Source: Methanomethylovorans sp. PtaU1.Bin093
GTDB taxonomy: Archaea; Halobacteriota; Methanosarcinia; Methanosarcinales; Methanosarcinaceae
DNA length: 64,000 nucleotides
Direction of reading: 5' to 3'
Assembly: GCF_002067275.1 (NCBI RefSeq)
Contig: NZ_MVQX01000035.1
Coordinates: 18,635-82,634, forward strand
The notes beneath the pieces were generated by a model, which was given only the letters and a program-made list of their open reading frames with translations, had not been told where the DNA came from and ran no database searches. The stretch's first letter is position 1; the number at the start of each line of letters is the position of its first letter. The position numbers and the translations under genes were made by a program. Positions 56,144 to 64,000 of this stretch are shown in pieces.

Positions 56144-56689
56144 ATGAAAAGGATAGCATGGGGGATAACAGGTTCAGGAGACCTTATAAGAGAAACGTGT
56201 GACATAATGCTGGACATCAAAAAAAGAGCAGATATAGAGCTAATGACCTTCCTGTCCAAAGAGGGAGAGGTTGTCCTGAAATGGTATAAGATGTGGGATG
56301 ACTTTAAGACAAACTTCCCGGACCTGAAGACCGAAGGAGGGCCTAATTCACCATTCATTGCGGGACCTTTGCAACTAGGACATTATGATATGCTGATAAT
56401 AGCACCCACAACTGCCAACACTGTGGCAAAGATAGTGTATGGTATTGCAGACACGCTTGTAACAAATGCCGTATCCCAGACTGCAAAAGGTGATACTCCG
56501 ATCTATATCCTGCCGGTGGACAGAAAGAAGGGAACTGTAACCACTTACTCGCCCAAGGGTAAGGAGATAAAGCTCAAAATGAGAAACATAGACATAGAGA
56601 ACACTGAAAAGCTGTCCCGCATGGAGAATATCACAATACTTGACAGTCCTGAGGACATATATAGAATAATTGGTATTTCCAAAGAATAA
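56144..56689 (+). CDS. AfpA-like archaeoflavoprotein
   Basis: Flavoprotein of 181 residues of the UbiX/Dfp-like fold: WGITGSGDLIRETCDIM at the N-terminus, IIAPTTANTVAKIVYGIADTLVTNAVSQ and DTPIYILPVDRKKG. It matches archaeoflavoprotein AfpA, which in Archaeoglobus receives electrons from ferredoxin and passes them to Isf. DmrB-type dihydromethanopterin reductases are related but carry a ferredoxin domain missing here. GGAGAG precedes the ATG. Last gene of the redox cluster. Confidence 0.82.
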   Translation: MKRIAWGITGSGDLIRETCDIMLDIKKRADIELMTFLSKEGEVVLKWYKMWDDFKTNFPDLKTEGGPNSPFIAGPLQLGHYDMLIIAPTTANTVAKIVYGIADTLVTNAVSQTAKGDTPIYILPVDRKKGTVTTYSPKGKEIKLKMRNIDIENTEKLSRMENITILDSPEDIYRIIGISKE

Positions 56690-56693
56690 GGTT

Positions 56694-57509
56694 TCACATA
56701 AAAGTGAACCCTTCATTTATATAGGGTTCACATATTGCGTTTTTCGGAACCAGCGTGTGCAGAACGCAGAATACAGAATATGCTGCTATGATGCTGTCCA
56801 GAGCATCACCATCAGCGTTCTGCAGAGCCTTGTCCCGTATATCTTCGGGCAGATCCAATGCCTTTCTTTCAAGGTGTTCCAGAATGTGTTCTCTGGAAAC
56901 TTTTTCCTTTGTTCCTTTCCCTTTATAGGGAATATACAATCCTTCTTTTTTCAGTGCAGAGGCGGGACATATTTCCATAACCCAAGGAACATCTGCCCGC
57001 AGAGACTGCATGGGCAATATGCTGGCAGCATCTGAGATCACAAGTGGTCTTATAATGTCCCTTATACCAAAATATGTCTGTCTGTACAATCTTAGGTTAT
57101 AAACACAAAAGGGGGCTTTTACCTCTTTGTACGTTGCTCTTTTGAGCTCCACGTTCCCTGAAAGTCCACGGTTTCTATCTCTGAACTCATCTTCACTGGT
57201 ATAGAGTTCCGGGAAATGCCGGACGAACTCGTTCCAACCGAGCCCCTGCATGAGCGGTAGAGGAATTCCAAAGGGAAAATCCATGCCAAAAATAGAACTT
57301 TTACTGGAGCATATAAGGCCAAGCAAAAAACGAAGACAATGTTCCCTGCCCAGTTCAGCCGAACTGATCTCGCTGAGAGGATAACATTCCACAATACCTA
57401 ATCTGTTCCCGGACACTTTAGCGTGGCTGATCCAGATCTTATAACAGGCGGACTTGGCACCGCTGAAATCCACACCAAAGATATCTCGCTGGCCGGATGC
57501 CAGGGACAT
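56694..57509 (-). CDS. DUF429-family protein, predicted RNase H-like fold
   Basis: Protein of 271 residues. FGVDFSGAKSACYKIW, GMDFPFGIPLPL and DGDALDSIIAAYSVF carry the conserved acidic residues of DUF429, predicted to adopt an RNase H-like fold and possibly a nuclease. I use ATG 57509 because it lies just after the upstream stop at 57514 and has AGGGA about 10 bases before it; the frame opens to 57545. It probably forms an operon with ino1. Function unknown. Confidence 0.8.
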   Translation of the reverse strand: MSLASGQRDIFGVDFSGAKSACYKIWISHAKVSGNRLGIVECYPLSEISSAELGREHCLRFLLGLICSSKSSIFGMDFPFGIPLPLMQGLGWNEFVRHFPELYTSEDEFRDRNRGLSGNVELKRATYKEVKAPFCVYNLRLYRQTYFGIRDIIRPLVISDAASILPMQSLRADVPWVMEICPASALKKEGLYIPYKGKGTKEKVSREHILEHLERKALDLPEDIRDKALQNADGDALDSIIAAYSVFCVLHTLVPKNAICEPYINEGFTFM

Positions 57510-57513
57510 GTGT

Positions 57514-58617
57514 TCAGTTGTCCCTGGTGCCTGCAATGAACTCAAGGGTCATGTTGTAGGCCTCATCGTCGGTGAACTGTCTGGGAGGATGTTTCATGAA
57601 ATAAGCAGATGGGGAATAAAGTATACCACCAATGCCTCTGTCCAGCGCAAGCCTGCAGCACCTTATGGCATCAATGACAACACCTGCAGAGTTGGGAGAG
57701 TCTTCCACTGACAGGCGCAACTCGATGTTCATAGGCACATCACCGAAAAGCTTGCCTTCCATCCTGAGGAAACATACTTTGTTGTCGTTCTGCCATGGTA
57801 CATAATCACTTGGACCCACATGGATATTATCATCGTCCAAACGCTTGCCTACAACGGACTGCACGGCTTCGGTCTTGGACTCTTTCTTAGAGGCAAGCCT
57901 GCTGCGATTGAGCATGTTAAGGAAGTCAGTGTTACCCCCGGTGTTCAACTGATATGTCCTTTCAAGTTTTACGCCCCTCTTGCGGAAAAGGTCAACAAGG
58001 GTGCGATGGGTGATGGTAGCACCAAGCTGGGCTTTGATATCATCCCCTATTATGGGAATACCCTTCTCAGCGAAACGTGCAGCCCAATCAGGGTTGCTTG
58101 CGATGAAAACAGGCATGTTGTTAACAAAGGCCACACCTGCCTCAAGAGCACATTCAGCATAGAACTGGGTGGCCTGTTCGGATCCCACTGGCATGTAATT
58201 TAAAAGTATCTCAGCCCCGGAGTCTTTCAATTCCTTAATTACCTGCTCTTTTTCAGATTCAGGCGCTTTTGAAACAATGAACTTACGAGAATCATCATAA
58301 TCTGCCATGTGCTCTGAAACCCCGTCCAGCACCTTCCCCATCTTAACGATGACACCTGTTCTTGGAACACTACAACAGAACACAGTAGTACAGTTGGGCA
58401 GGGCAAAGATCGCTTCTGATATGTCCTTTCCAACTTTCCTCACATCTACGTCAAAGGCAGCTACCACTTCTATATCAAAGGGCTTATAACCACCCAGATC
58501 CCAGTGCATCAGCCCTATGGCATCCTTTGGAGATCTATCTTTATAGTACTCAACACCCTGAATGAGCGAACTGGCACAGTTACCAATTCCGGCAATAGCT
58601 ATCTTTATTTTGCCCAT
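57514..58617 (-). CDS. ino1: Inositol-1-phosphate synthase
   Basis: NAD-dependent conversion of glucose 6-phosphate to 1L-myo-inositol 1-phosphate, 367 residues, for inositol phospholipids of archaeal membranes. The N-terminal [33 protein letters not shown], and [15 protein letters not shown] are diagnostic. GAGGT precedes ATG 58617, and a TATA-like TTTAAATTTA near 58665-58674 predicts a leader of about 25 bases. Confidence 0.95.
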   Translation of the reverse strand: MGKIKIAIAGIGNCASSLIQGVEYYKDRSPKDAIGLMHWDLGGYKPFDIEVVAAFDVDVRKVGKDISEAIFALPNCTTVFCCSVPRTGVIVKMGKVLDGVSEHMADYDDSRKFIVSKAPESEKEQVIKELKDSGAEILLNYMPVGSEQATQFYAECALEAGVAFVNNMPVFIASNPDWAARFAEKGIPIIGDDIKAQLGATITHRTLVDLFRKRGVKLERTYQLNTGGNTDFLNMLNRSRLASKKESKTEAVQSVVGKRLDDDNIHVGPSDYVPWQNDNKVCFLRMEGKLFGDVPMNIELRLSVEDSPNSAGVVIDAIRCCRLALDRGIGGILYSPSAYFMKHPPRQFTDDEAYNMTLEFIAGTRDN

Positions 58618-58752
58618 TAGATTACCTCATGATCAAAAGAATTGAAGAATATGAAACCACATGATAAATTTAAACTTCATAATGGAGACGGGGTAATAAA
58701 AAGGTTTCTAAATACAAATATTCACTGACCTGCCTTTTCAGCAATGGAACTG

Positions 58753-58793
58753 GCATATATGAAATGTTGCATATATGTTCGAAAGTTATATAA
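58753..58793 (+). promoter_or_regulatory. Promoter of the rubrerythrin-fprA unit with direct repeats
   Basis: Two exact GCATATATG repeats (58753-58761 and 58769-58777) precede TTCGAAAG and the TATA box TTATATAA at 58786-58793. The predicted TSS is near 58816, giving a leader of about 75 bases. The repeats could bind a redox-responsive regulator. Confidence 0.5.
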
Positions 58794-58888
58794 TTTTACA
58801 GGTTGTAGTCAGAAAGTGTGGGGATTTGCAAATTGGTCTTCAGCCATACATACACATCCATATAGACAATAGCAGATGGAGATGACTA

Positions 58889-59383
58889 ATGATGAAAGAC
58901 GTATTACAGGAAATTTCTGAGCAACTTGACCAATTGGATACATTGGAAGAGGCCATTGATGTAGCCATCAAGCTTGAAGAAGACGGTAAGGCATACTACC
59001 TTAAAAGATCAGAATCAATGCCTAACCCGGCTGCCCGCGAGATGTATGCATTCCTTGCCGGGGAAGAGGAAAAGCACGCTGAGATGCTGAGAAAGTTCAA
59101 GAACGGAGACAAGAAAGCTGCGCATGTAGAACACCATTTCCCGGACTTTACTCCTTCTCTTACACAGGAGTTCTCTGACAAGAAGCTCGAAGAGATAGGC
59201 ATCCTGCTTGCCGCCCTGCGCTTTGAGTACAAGAGCGAGTATTTTTATACGGAACTTGGAAGAAGGGCAACAGAGCCTGAACAAAAAGAGTTCTTTGACA
59301 GGATAGCTGCAGCGGAAAGAGGACATTACAGGCTTATAGATGAAATGCTGCAGGCTGCTACAGAGTTCAGGATGCAGACATAA
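58889..59383 (+). CDS. Rubrerythrin-like diiron protein without rubredoxin domain
   Basis: Four-helix-bundle protein of 164 residues with the diiron ligands in KLEEDGKAYYL, GEEEKHAEML, EYKSEYFYTEL and AERGHYRLIDEM. The C-terminal rubredoxin domain of classical rubrerythrin is missing. It probably reduces H2O2 to water with electrons from an external donor. GGAG 7 bases upstream supports ATG 58889. It is followed 13 bases later by fprA. Confidence 0.9.
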   Translation: MMKDVLQEISEQLDQLDTLEEAIDVAIKLEEDGKAYYLKRSESMPNPAAREMYAFLAGEEEKHAEMLRKFKNGDKKAAHVEHHFPDFTPSLTQEFSDKKLEEIGILLAALRFEYKSEYFYTELGRRATEPEQKEFFDRIAAAERGHYRLIDEMLQAATEFRMQT

Positions 59384-59396
59384 AGGAGAGATGTAA

Positions 59397-60599
59397 GTGG
59401 GAAATGATATGCAAACTGTGCAGATATCCGAAGGTGTTTACTGGGTAGGTGTTGTGGACTGGAACCTGCGGGATTTCCATGGATACGAGACACCAAAGGG
59501 TGGAACCTACAACGCGTACCTGATAATAGACGAGAAGATCACACTTATCGACACTGTAAAAGCACCTTTCTTCGAAGAGATGCTGGGCAGGATATCCCAG
59601 ATAGTGGATCCTTCGAAGATAGACTATATCGTGTCCAACCATGTAGAGATGGACCATTCCAGCTCCCTGCCTGCAATGATGGAAGCAGCTCCAAAGGCAA
59701 AGCTATTTTGTTCTGCTAAAGGCAAAAAAGGGCTTTTCGAACATTACCGTGAGATGGGATTCGAGAAATGGGACATACAGACAGTTAAGACCGGGGATGA
59801 GATCAGCATCGGAAAAAGGACCATGCAGTTCATTGAGGTCGTGATGCTGCACTGGCCTGACAGCATGCACACATATCTCAAGGAAGACAGGATACTCTTC
59901 TCTAACGATGCATTCGGACAGCACGTAGCGACCTCGGAAAGGTTCGAGGACCAGGTAGAAGGCGTTATGGAGGACGCCGAGATATATTACGCCAACATCC
60001 TCATGCCTTTTGGCAAACAGGTGCTTGGTTATGCTGAGAAGGTAAAGCAGATGGGGCTCAAGTTCGATATGATAGCCCCTGCGCATGGAGTGATATGGAG
60101 AAAGGAACCTGAAAGGATAATCGAATCCTATGTCAAATGGGCCAATGCTGAGGCAAAACCACAGGTGCTCATAGTGTACGACACTATGTGGAACAGCACT
60201 GAGATAATGGCAAAGGAGATCCTGGAAGGTGTACAATCCGCCGGAGTGGATGTGAAACTCAGGAACCTGCGTAAGAACGACTGGAGCAGGATAATAAAGG
60301 AACTTATGGATGCATCGGTAGTTGCTATAGGCTCCCCTACGCTGAACAATGGTATGTTCTTCACCGTTGCAGGGTTCCTGAGCTACATGAAAGGGCTCCG
60401 GCCAAAGGGCAAGAAGTTCTTCGTCTTCGGCTCTTATGGCTGGGGTGGCGGCGCAGTGAAAGGAGTTGAAAAAGAGCTCACAGAATCAGGTTTTGAGATC
60501 GTGGAACCTGGATTCCAGGTTAACTTCAAGCCTTTTGAAGAAGACCGCGCCAAATGCAGGGAGATCGGGAGCCGGCTTGCTTCCCTTGCAAAGGAATAA
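59397..60599 (+). CDS. fprA: F420H2 oxidase / flavodiiron protein FprA
   Basis: Flavodiiron protein of 400 residues that reduces O2 to water using F420H2. The metallo-beta-lactamase domain has NHVEMDHSS (H-x-E-x-D-H motif), and the C-terminal flavodoxin domain has VYDTMWNSTE and SPTLNNGMFF. GTG 59397 is preceded by AAGGAGA at 8 bases; ATG 59409 is the alternative. It is part of rubrerythrin-fprA-ferredoxin:thioredoxin reductase, an oxygen-defence set. Confidence 0.94.
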   Translation: MGNDMQTVQISEGVYWVGVVDWNLRDFHGYETPKGGTYNAYLIIDEKITLIDTVKAPFFEEMLGRISQIVDPSKIDYIVSNHVEMDHSSSLPAMMEAAPKAKLFCSAKGKKGLFEHYREMGFEKWDIQTVKTGDEISIGKRTMQFIEVVMLHWPDSMHTYLKEDRILFSNDAFGQHVATSERFEDQVEGVMEDAEIYYANILMPFGKQVLGYAEKVKQMGLKFDMIAPAHGVIWRKEPERIIESYVKWANAEAKPQVLIVYDTMWNSTEIMAKEILEGVQSAGVDVKLRNLRKNDWSRIIKELMDASVVAIGSPTLNNGMFFTVAGFLSYMKGLRPKGKKFFVFGSYGWGGGAVKGVEKELTESGFEIVEPGFQVNFKPFEEDRAKCREIGSRLASLAKE

Positions 60600-60643
60600 A
60601 TCATAGTACATAAGAATAGTCTTGGAACAAAGGAGTGTTAATC

Positions 60644-60919
60644 GTGCAATTCAATACCCCGCTTGAAGAGGAGTTTTTTGAAAAGTCTAAGAAAAATGCG
60701 ATCCAATCCGGATACAGGCTGAACCCCGACTATGATGTGGTAGTTACGGCGGTGAAGGGCATATCCAACAATAAGAAGCAATATGGAGAATGGTACTGCT
60801 TCTGTCAGAAAAGGACGGGGGATAAAGATGCTGACAAGAAGATCATCTGCCCCTGTGCAGCCAGGAACCGTGATATAGAGATGCGTGGGTCCTGCAAATG
60901 TGGCCTGTATATTAAATAA
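60644..60919 (+). CDS. Ferredoxin:thioredoxin reductase catalytic subunit
   Basis: Iron-sulfur disulfide reductase of 91 residues. Three CxC motifs (CFC, CPC and CKC in WYCFCQKRTGD, IICPCAARNRD, GSCKCGLYIK) match the FTR catalytic chain, which holds a [4Fe-4S] cluster and an active disulfide. The plant variable subunit is absent, as in other methanogens. GTG 60644 with AAGGAG 8 bases upstream is preferred over GTG 60635. It would link ferredoxin to thioredoxin in the same defence set. Confidence 0.92.
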   Translation: MQFNTPLEEEFFEKSKKNAIQSGYRLNPDYDVVVTAVKGISNNKKQYGEWYCFCQKRTGDKDADKKIICPCAARNRDIEMRGSCKCGLYIK

Positions 60920-60940
60920 GTACACTTTAAAGTACGCTTT

Positions 60941-60977
60941 ATGATATCCCTTTCAAAGGGATACATGATCTTTTTTT
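60941..60977 (+). terminator. Terminator after the FTR gene
   Basis: TATCCCTTT (60945-60953) and AAAGGGATA (60955-60963) form a stem, extended by ATG/CAT across one bulge, followed by GATC and a run of seven T (60971-60977). Confidence 0.7.
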
Positions 60978-61100
60978 GATCGATCTTTTTGGCAAGAGTT
61001 TTGTATCTGATCTAGGGATACATGCTGTGACCGGGAATTAACAACAGTCAGCAAATAAATAAATTAAGGATCTGTCATATTCATTTAACAGGAGAATGGC

Positions 61101-63788
61101 ATGAGAACCGAGGAAGCCCTTTTGGAACTGGAAAGCTCCCCGCAGGGGCTATCGAACGAAGAAGCCAAGAAAAGGCTTGTAAGGTACGGGCCTAACCAGC
61201 TTGAGGAAAAGAACAAGGTCACCCCATGGAAGGTTTTGGTGCGGCAGCTAGCAAATGTAATAGTGTGGGTGCTGGCTGCTGCTGCCGTAATATCGCTGAT
61301 GGCCCACGAGGTAATCAATTTCTGGGCTATAATCGGTATCATCCTGTTTGTAATACTTATGGGATTCCTGCAGGAATACAGGGCAGAAAAGGCCATGGAG
61401 GCCTTAAAGAAATTCGTGCAGCCGGTAACACGAGTGCACAGGGAAGGAACACTGAAGGAGATACCTTCCAGTGAGGTTGTTCCCGGGGATATACTGGTGC
61501 TTGAAAGCGGGGATATGATACCAGCAGATGCTCTCGTGATGGAGATGGTAGGGCTTCGGATAGAAGAGGCGGCACTGACAGGGGAGAGCGTGCCTGTGAA
61601 CAAAGAAAAGGATGAGATGATCTTTGCAGGCACCCAGATAGTACACGGTAAATGCAGCGCCCTTGTGGTCGCCACGGGCATGGGAACCAAGCTTGGGGAA
61701 ATTGCCGGACTGGTACAGCAGGAGGAGGAAACAACCCCACTGCAGCAGAAGATAGCGAAGCTTGCCCGTACACTGGCCATCATAGCCCTGATAGCTTCTC
61801 TGGTCACTTTGGTCACGGGCGTATCAAAGGGAGCTCCCGTGGCAGAGATGCTCTTGATCGCCATTGCGCTGGCTGTGGCGGCAGTGCCTGAAGGTTTACC
61901 GCTTACCATGACCATAACCCTTGCCAACGGCATGCGCCACATGGCTAAGCATAATGCCATTATAAGGAAGATGCTGGGTGTGGAAACACTGGGTTCTACC
62001 ACTGTGATCTGCACTGATAAGACCGGTACCCTTACCCGCAACGAGATGATCGTGAGGAGGATCATCCTTCCAGGCAGGGAACTGGATGTTACCGGAACGG
62101 GATATGAGCCTATAGGCGAACTGCTTGATGATAAGACCCCGGTTGACGTTGAGCAAGACAAAGGACTGGAACTGTTGCTCACAGCCGGTGCCCTGTGCAA
62201 CAATGCGTCACTGGAAGAATTGGACAACGAATGGAAAGGTGTAGGAGACCCTACGGAGATCGCCCTCTTGGTAGCTGCAGCTAAAGCAGGGATATGGAAG
62301 GGAGAACTGGACGATGAACTTCCAAGGTTGCAGGAGGTCATCTTCACATCTGAAAGGAAGATGATGAGCACACTGCACGATACGCAGGAGCAGGAGATGG
62401 CCTTTACAAAAGGTGCTCCGGAAATGGTGCTTGACAGGTGTACGCGCATATATGGTCCTTACGGAGTACGGGACCTTACGGAGCAGGATAGAGAGGAGAT
62501 GCTGGAGAAGAACCGTGAGCTTGCGCAGAGAACATATCGTGTGCTTGCCCTGGCGTACAGACCGCTTGACATTAGGAGCGAGGAGCTTGAGAGAGATATG
62601 ACCTTCCTCGGACTGGTGGCTATGCTGGACCCACCGCGGGAGGAGGCAAAGAGTGCCATTGAGACCTGTCATGCAGCAGGGATCAAGGTTGTCATGATCA
62701 CAGGAGATAATCAGGAGACTGCAAAGGCCATTGCCAGGGACATCGGGCTATCCGATGGCACTGTGTGCCTGGACAATATCACTGATGAGAAAATAAGGGA
62801 CATTGTGGCTGACGGAGCTATCACCGGCACTGAACTGGACGAGCTGGACGATGAAGAGTTCAGGAGCGTGGTGGAAGGGATAAATATCTATGCAAGGGCA
62901 AGGCCGGAACAGAAGCTCAGGATCATCAGAGCGCTGCAGGACAAGGGACATGTGGTGGCTATGACAGGCGATGGGGTCAATGATGCGCCTGCCCTGCGTA
63001 AAGCCGATATCGGCATTTCCATGGGTGTCAAGGGCACGGATGTGGCGCGTGAGGCCAGTGTGATGGTGCTGCAGGACGATAATTTCGCCACTATCGTGGA
63101 AGCTGTGAAGATGGGCAGGGGTATCTATGCCAATATAGAGAAGTTCACCACGTACCTGGTATCCCGCAATTTTACGGAGATGATGCTCATCCTCATTGCA
63201 ATAACCCTCCTGGGTTTCAACTACATACCCTTGCTGGCCCTGCAGATCCTGTTCATCAACATGTTCAATGAGGTCGTGCCTGCTATATCTCTGGGTATGG
63301 ACCCGGTGAGAGATAGCATCATGCACAAGAAACCCCGTGACCCGAAGGAAGAGATCCTAAGCAGGCGGAACCTGACCCTGGTGATCAGTATAGCACTTAC
63401 CATGAGCATCGTATCCTTCCTGGTGTTCCTGGCAGCTGACCCTTTCACTGATGTGCAGAAGGCAAGGACGCTCACTTTCGTGACCATAGTCAGCATGGCA
63501 CTGTTCGTACCCAACGCCTTCAGATCCCTTGATGAGCCTGCCATAAGGATGGGACTGTTCTCCAACAGACTGATGCTGACAGGAATGCTCATTACCTTGC
63601 TGCTGATCCTGTCCGTGGTGTACATACCGCTGTTCCAGCTGGTATTCGAACTGACACCCTTAAGCCCTGAGGAATGGGTGATGCCTATAGGAGCTGCTTT
63701 CCTCACACTGCTCATAGCTGAGGGCATAAAGCTAGTTTCAAGGGGCCGTAAAGAGGATGCAGGCATAATGGACCGGTGCGGACCTTAA
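61101..63788 (+). CDS. P2-type cation-transporting ATPase (Ca2+-ATPase-like)
   Basis: Membrane pump of 895 residues. It has an N-terminal cation-ATPase domain (MRTEEALLELESSPQGLSNE), TGES at 160-163, the M4 motif PEGLP at 263-267, DKTGTLT with the phosphorylated Asp306, the nucleotide-binding KGAPE and TGDGVNDAPA near 625, and ten predicted membrane helices. PEGLP resembles SERCA-type pumps; in M6 the Asn of SERCA is kept (FINMFNEVVPA), but Asp800 appears as Glu, so the ion is not certain. It stands alone, with AGGAG upstream. Confidence 0.9.
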   Translation: MRTEEALLELESSPQGLSNEEAKKRLVRYGPNQLEEKNKVTPWKVLVRQLANVIVWVLAAAAVISLMAHEVINFWAIIGIILFVILMGFLQEYRAEKAMEALKKFVQPVTRVHREGTLKEIPSSEVVPGDILVLESGDMIPADALVMEMVGLRIEEAALTGESVPVNKEKDEMIFAGTQIVHGKCSALVVATGMGTKLGEIAGLVQQEEETTPLQQKIAKLARTLAIIALIASLVTLVTGVSKGAPVAEMLLIAIALAVAAVPEGLPLTMTITLANGMRHMAKHNAIIRKMLGVETLGSTTVICTDKTGTLTRNEMIVRRIILPGRELDVTGTGYEPIGELLDDKTPVDVEQDKGLELLLTAGALCNNASLEELDNEWKGVGDPTEIALLVAAAKAGIWKGELDDELPRLQEVIFTSERKMMSTLHDTQEQEMAFTKGAPEMVLDRCTRIYGPYGVRDLTEQDREEMLEKNRELAQRTYRVLALAYRPLDIRSEELERDMTFLGLVAMLDPPREEAKSAIETCHAAGIKVVMITGDNQETAKAIARDIGLSDGTVCLDNITDEKIRDIVADGAITGTELDELDDEEFRSVVEGINIYARARPEQKLRIIRALQDKGHVVAMTGDGVNDAPALRKADIGISMGVKGTDVAREASVMVLQDDNFATIVEAVKMGRGIYANIEKFTTYLVSRNFTEMMLILIAITLLGFNYIPLLALQILFINMFNEVVPAISLGMDPVRDSIMHKKPRDPKEEILSRRNLTLVISIALTMSIVSFLVFLAADPFTDVQKARTLTFVTIVSMALFVPNAFRSLDEPAIRMGLFSNRLMLTGMLITLLLILSVVYIPLFQLVFELTPLSPEEWVMPIGAAFLTLLIAEGIKLVSRGRKEDAGIMDRCGP

Positions 63789-63808
63789 GAAATAGCAAAT
63801 AAAAGAAT

Positions 63809-63833
63809 GCACGGGGTCCGTGAGGACCTGTGC
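63809..63833. terminator. Hairpin between convergent genes
   Basis: GCAC (63809-63812) pairs with GTGC (63830-63833), and GGTCC (63815-63819) with GGACC (63824-63828) around loop GTGA. It lies between two converging genes and may terminate in both directions; no long T-run follows on the plus strand. Confidence 0.5.
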
Positions 63834-63852
63834 ATCGGCATGTTCATGCCAC

Positions 63853-64000
63853 TTAGCAAGGAACTTTGACATCCAGGTGGATACCGTAGAAGTTAAACTT
63901 ATCAACAATGACCGTAGTGCTGCTACCGGAGATCGTGCCCTTGTATGTGGTGAACTTACCTGGGGCAGGGTTCTGTGCAGGTGGTACAGCTGTGTAGCCC
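63853..64000 (-). CDS. C-terminal part of an unknown protein (runs off the window)
   Basis: The minus strand reads open from the right edge to a TAA at 63853-63855, about 49 codons. The segment includes PAQNPAPGKFTTYKGTI, a small beta pattern (STTVIVDKFNFYGIHLDVKV) and ends in PC. It could be the end of a secreted or surface protein, but too little is present to name it. Confidence 0.6.
   Translation of the reverse strand, partial: GYTAVPPAQNPAPGKFTTYKGTISGSSTTVIVDKFNFYGIHLDVKVPC

Noticed and set aside
56144..56689. Dihydromethanopterin reductase DmrB
   Set aside because: The protein lacks the ferredoxin-type domain of DmrB and matches AfpA in length.
61085..62449. 454-codon minus-strand frame opposite the P-type ATPase
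   Set aside because: Ser-rich shadow of the ATPase gene, whose motifs are complete on the plus strand.

Overview
The window is chromosomal DNA of a methanogenic archaeon of the Methanosarcinales, probably a methylotrophic member of the Methanosarcinaceae; the genus cannot be fixed from sequence alone. The evidence is a complete mtrEDCBAFGH operon (Na+-pumping methyl-H4MPT:CoM methyltransferase), mer next to an fpoF/frhB-type F420 oxidoreductase gene, F420 biosynthesis genes (cofD, cofE), SepCysS, a helix-turn-helix-free NrpR, archaeal RNA polymerase subunit L, Csl4, RadB, SRP19 and Sec61-beta. A multiheme c-type cytochrome fits the cytochrome-containing methanogens. Genes are densely packed, often overlap as ATGA, and are preceded by TATA boxes; several genes look leaderless.

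Layout. 1-10.4 kb: anaerobic ribonucleotide reductase (partial) and a redoxin, radB, a tRNA m1A methyltransferase, an HD phosphohydrolase, mtnA, Sec61-beta, SRP19 and small conserved proteins. 10.4-15.8 kb: a regulatory leader rich in inverted repeats, then the mtr operon, ending in a palindrome that contains the mtrH stop codon. 15.8-24.7 kb: an unrecognised 347-residue protein, lysC-purM and a small gene, an acidic S-layer-like protein, apgM, Hsp20, cofE and dCMP deaminase. 24.8-31.3 kb: a collinear run secF-secD-degenerate RFC small subunit-elp3-winged helix-MinD/ParA ATPase. 31.3-38.3 kb: a DUF1699-type gene with a structured leader, a nuclease/DHH pair, NrpRII-like regulator, cupin PGI, uvrC and tRNA-Pro. 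38.4-45 kb: ubiX with a probable LpdD-like partner and a second HD phosphohydrolase; cofD; hpt-dph2-METTL5-like; csl4-rpoL. 45-49.3 kb: an iron-sulfur flavoprotein gene with SepCysS, an MscS channel, tRNA-Gly and small secreted or membrane proteins. 49.3-51.8 kb: mer-fpoF-nadM. 52.1-56.7 kb: an accessory redox cluster. 56.7-64 kb: DUF429, inositol-phosphate synthase, an oxygen-defence set (rubrerythrin, FprA, ferredoxin:thioredoxin reductase), a P-type cation ATPase and the end of an unknown gene.

The most interesting part is the redox cluster at 52141-56689: two DUF2180 zinc proteins, an AhpD-like protein, a secreted pentaheme cytochrome c with a C-terminal membrane anchor, a ferredoxin with an altered first cluster, an iron-sulfur flavoprotein, an FNR-type reductase and an AfpA-like archaeoflavoprotein. 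Read together they suggest an electron path between cytoplasmic ferredoxin/flavin carriers and an extracytoplasmic cytochrome. This is inference from gene content and order. Other points of note are the RFC paralog with eroded ATPase motifs and structured leaders upstream of mtrE, the DUF1699 gene and hsp20.
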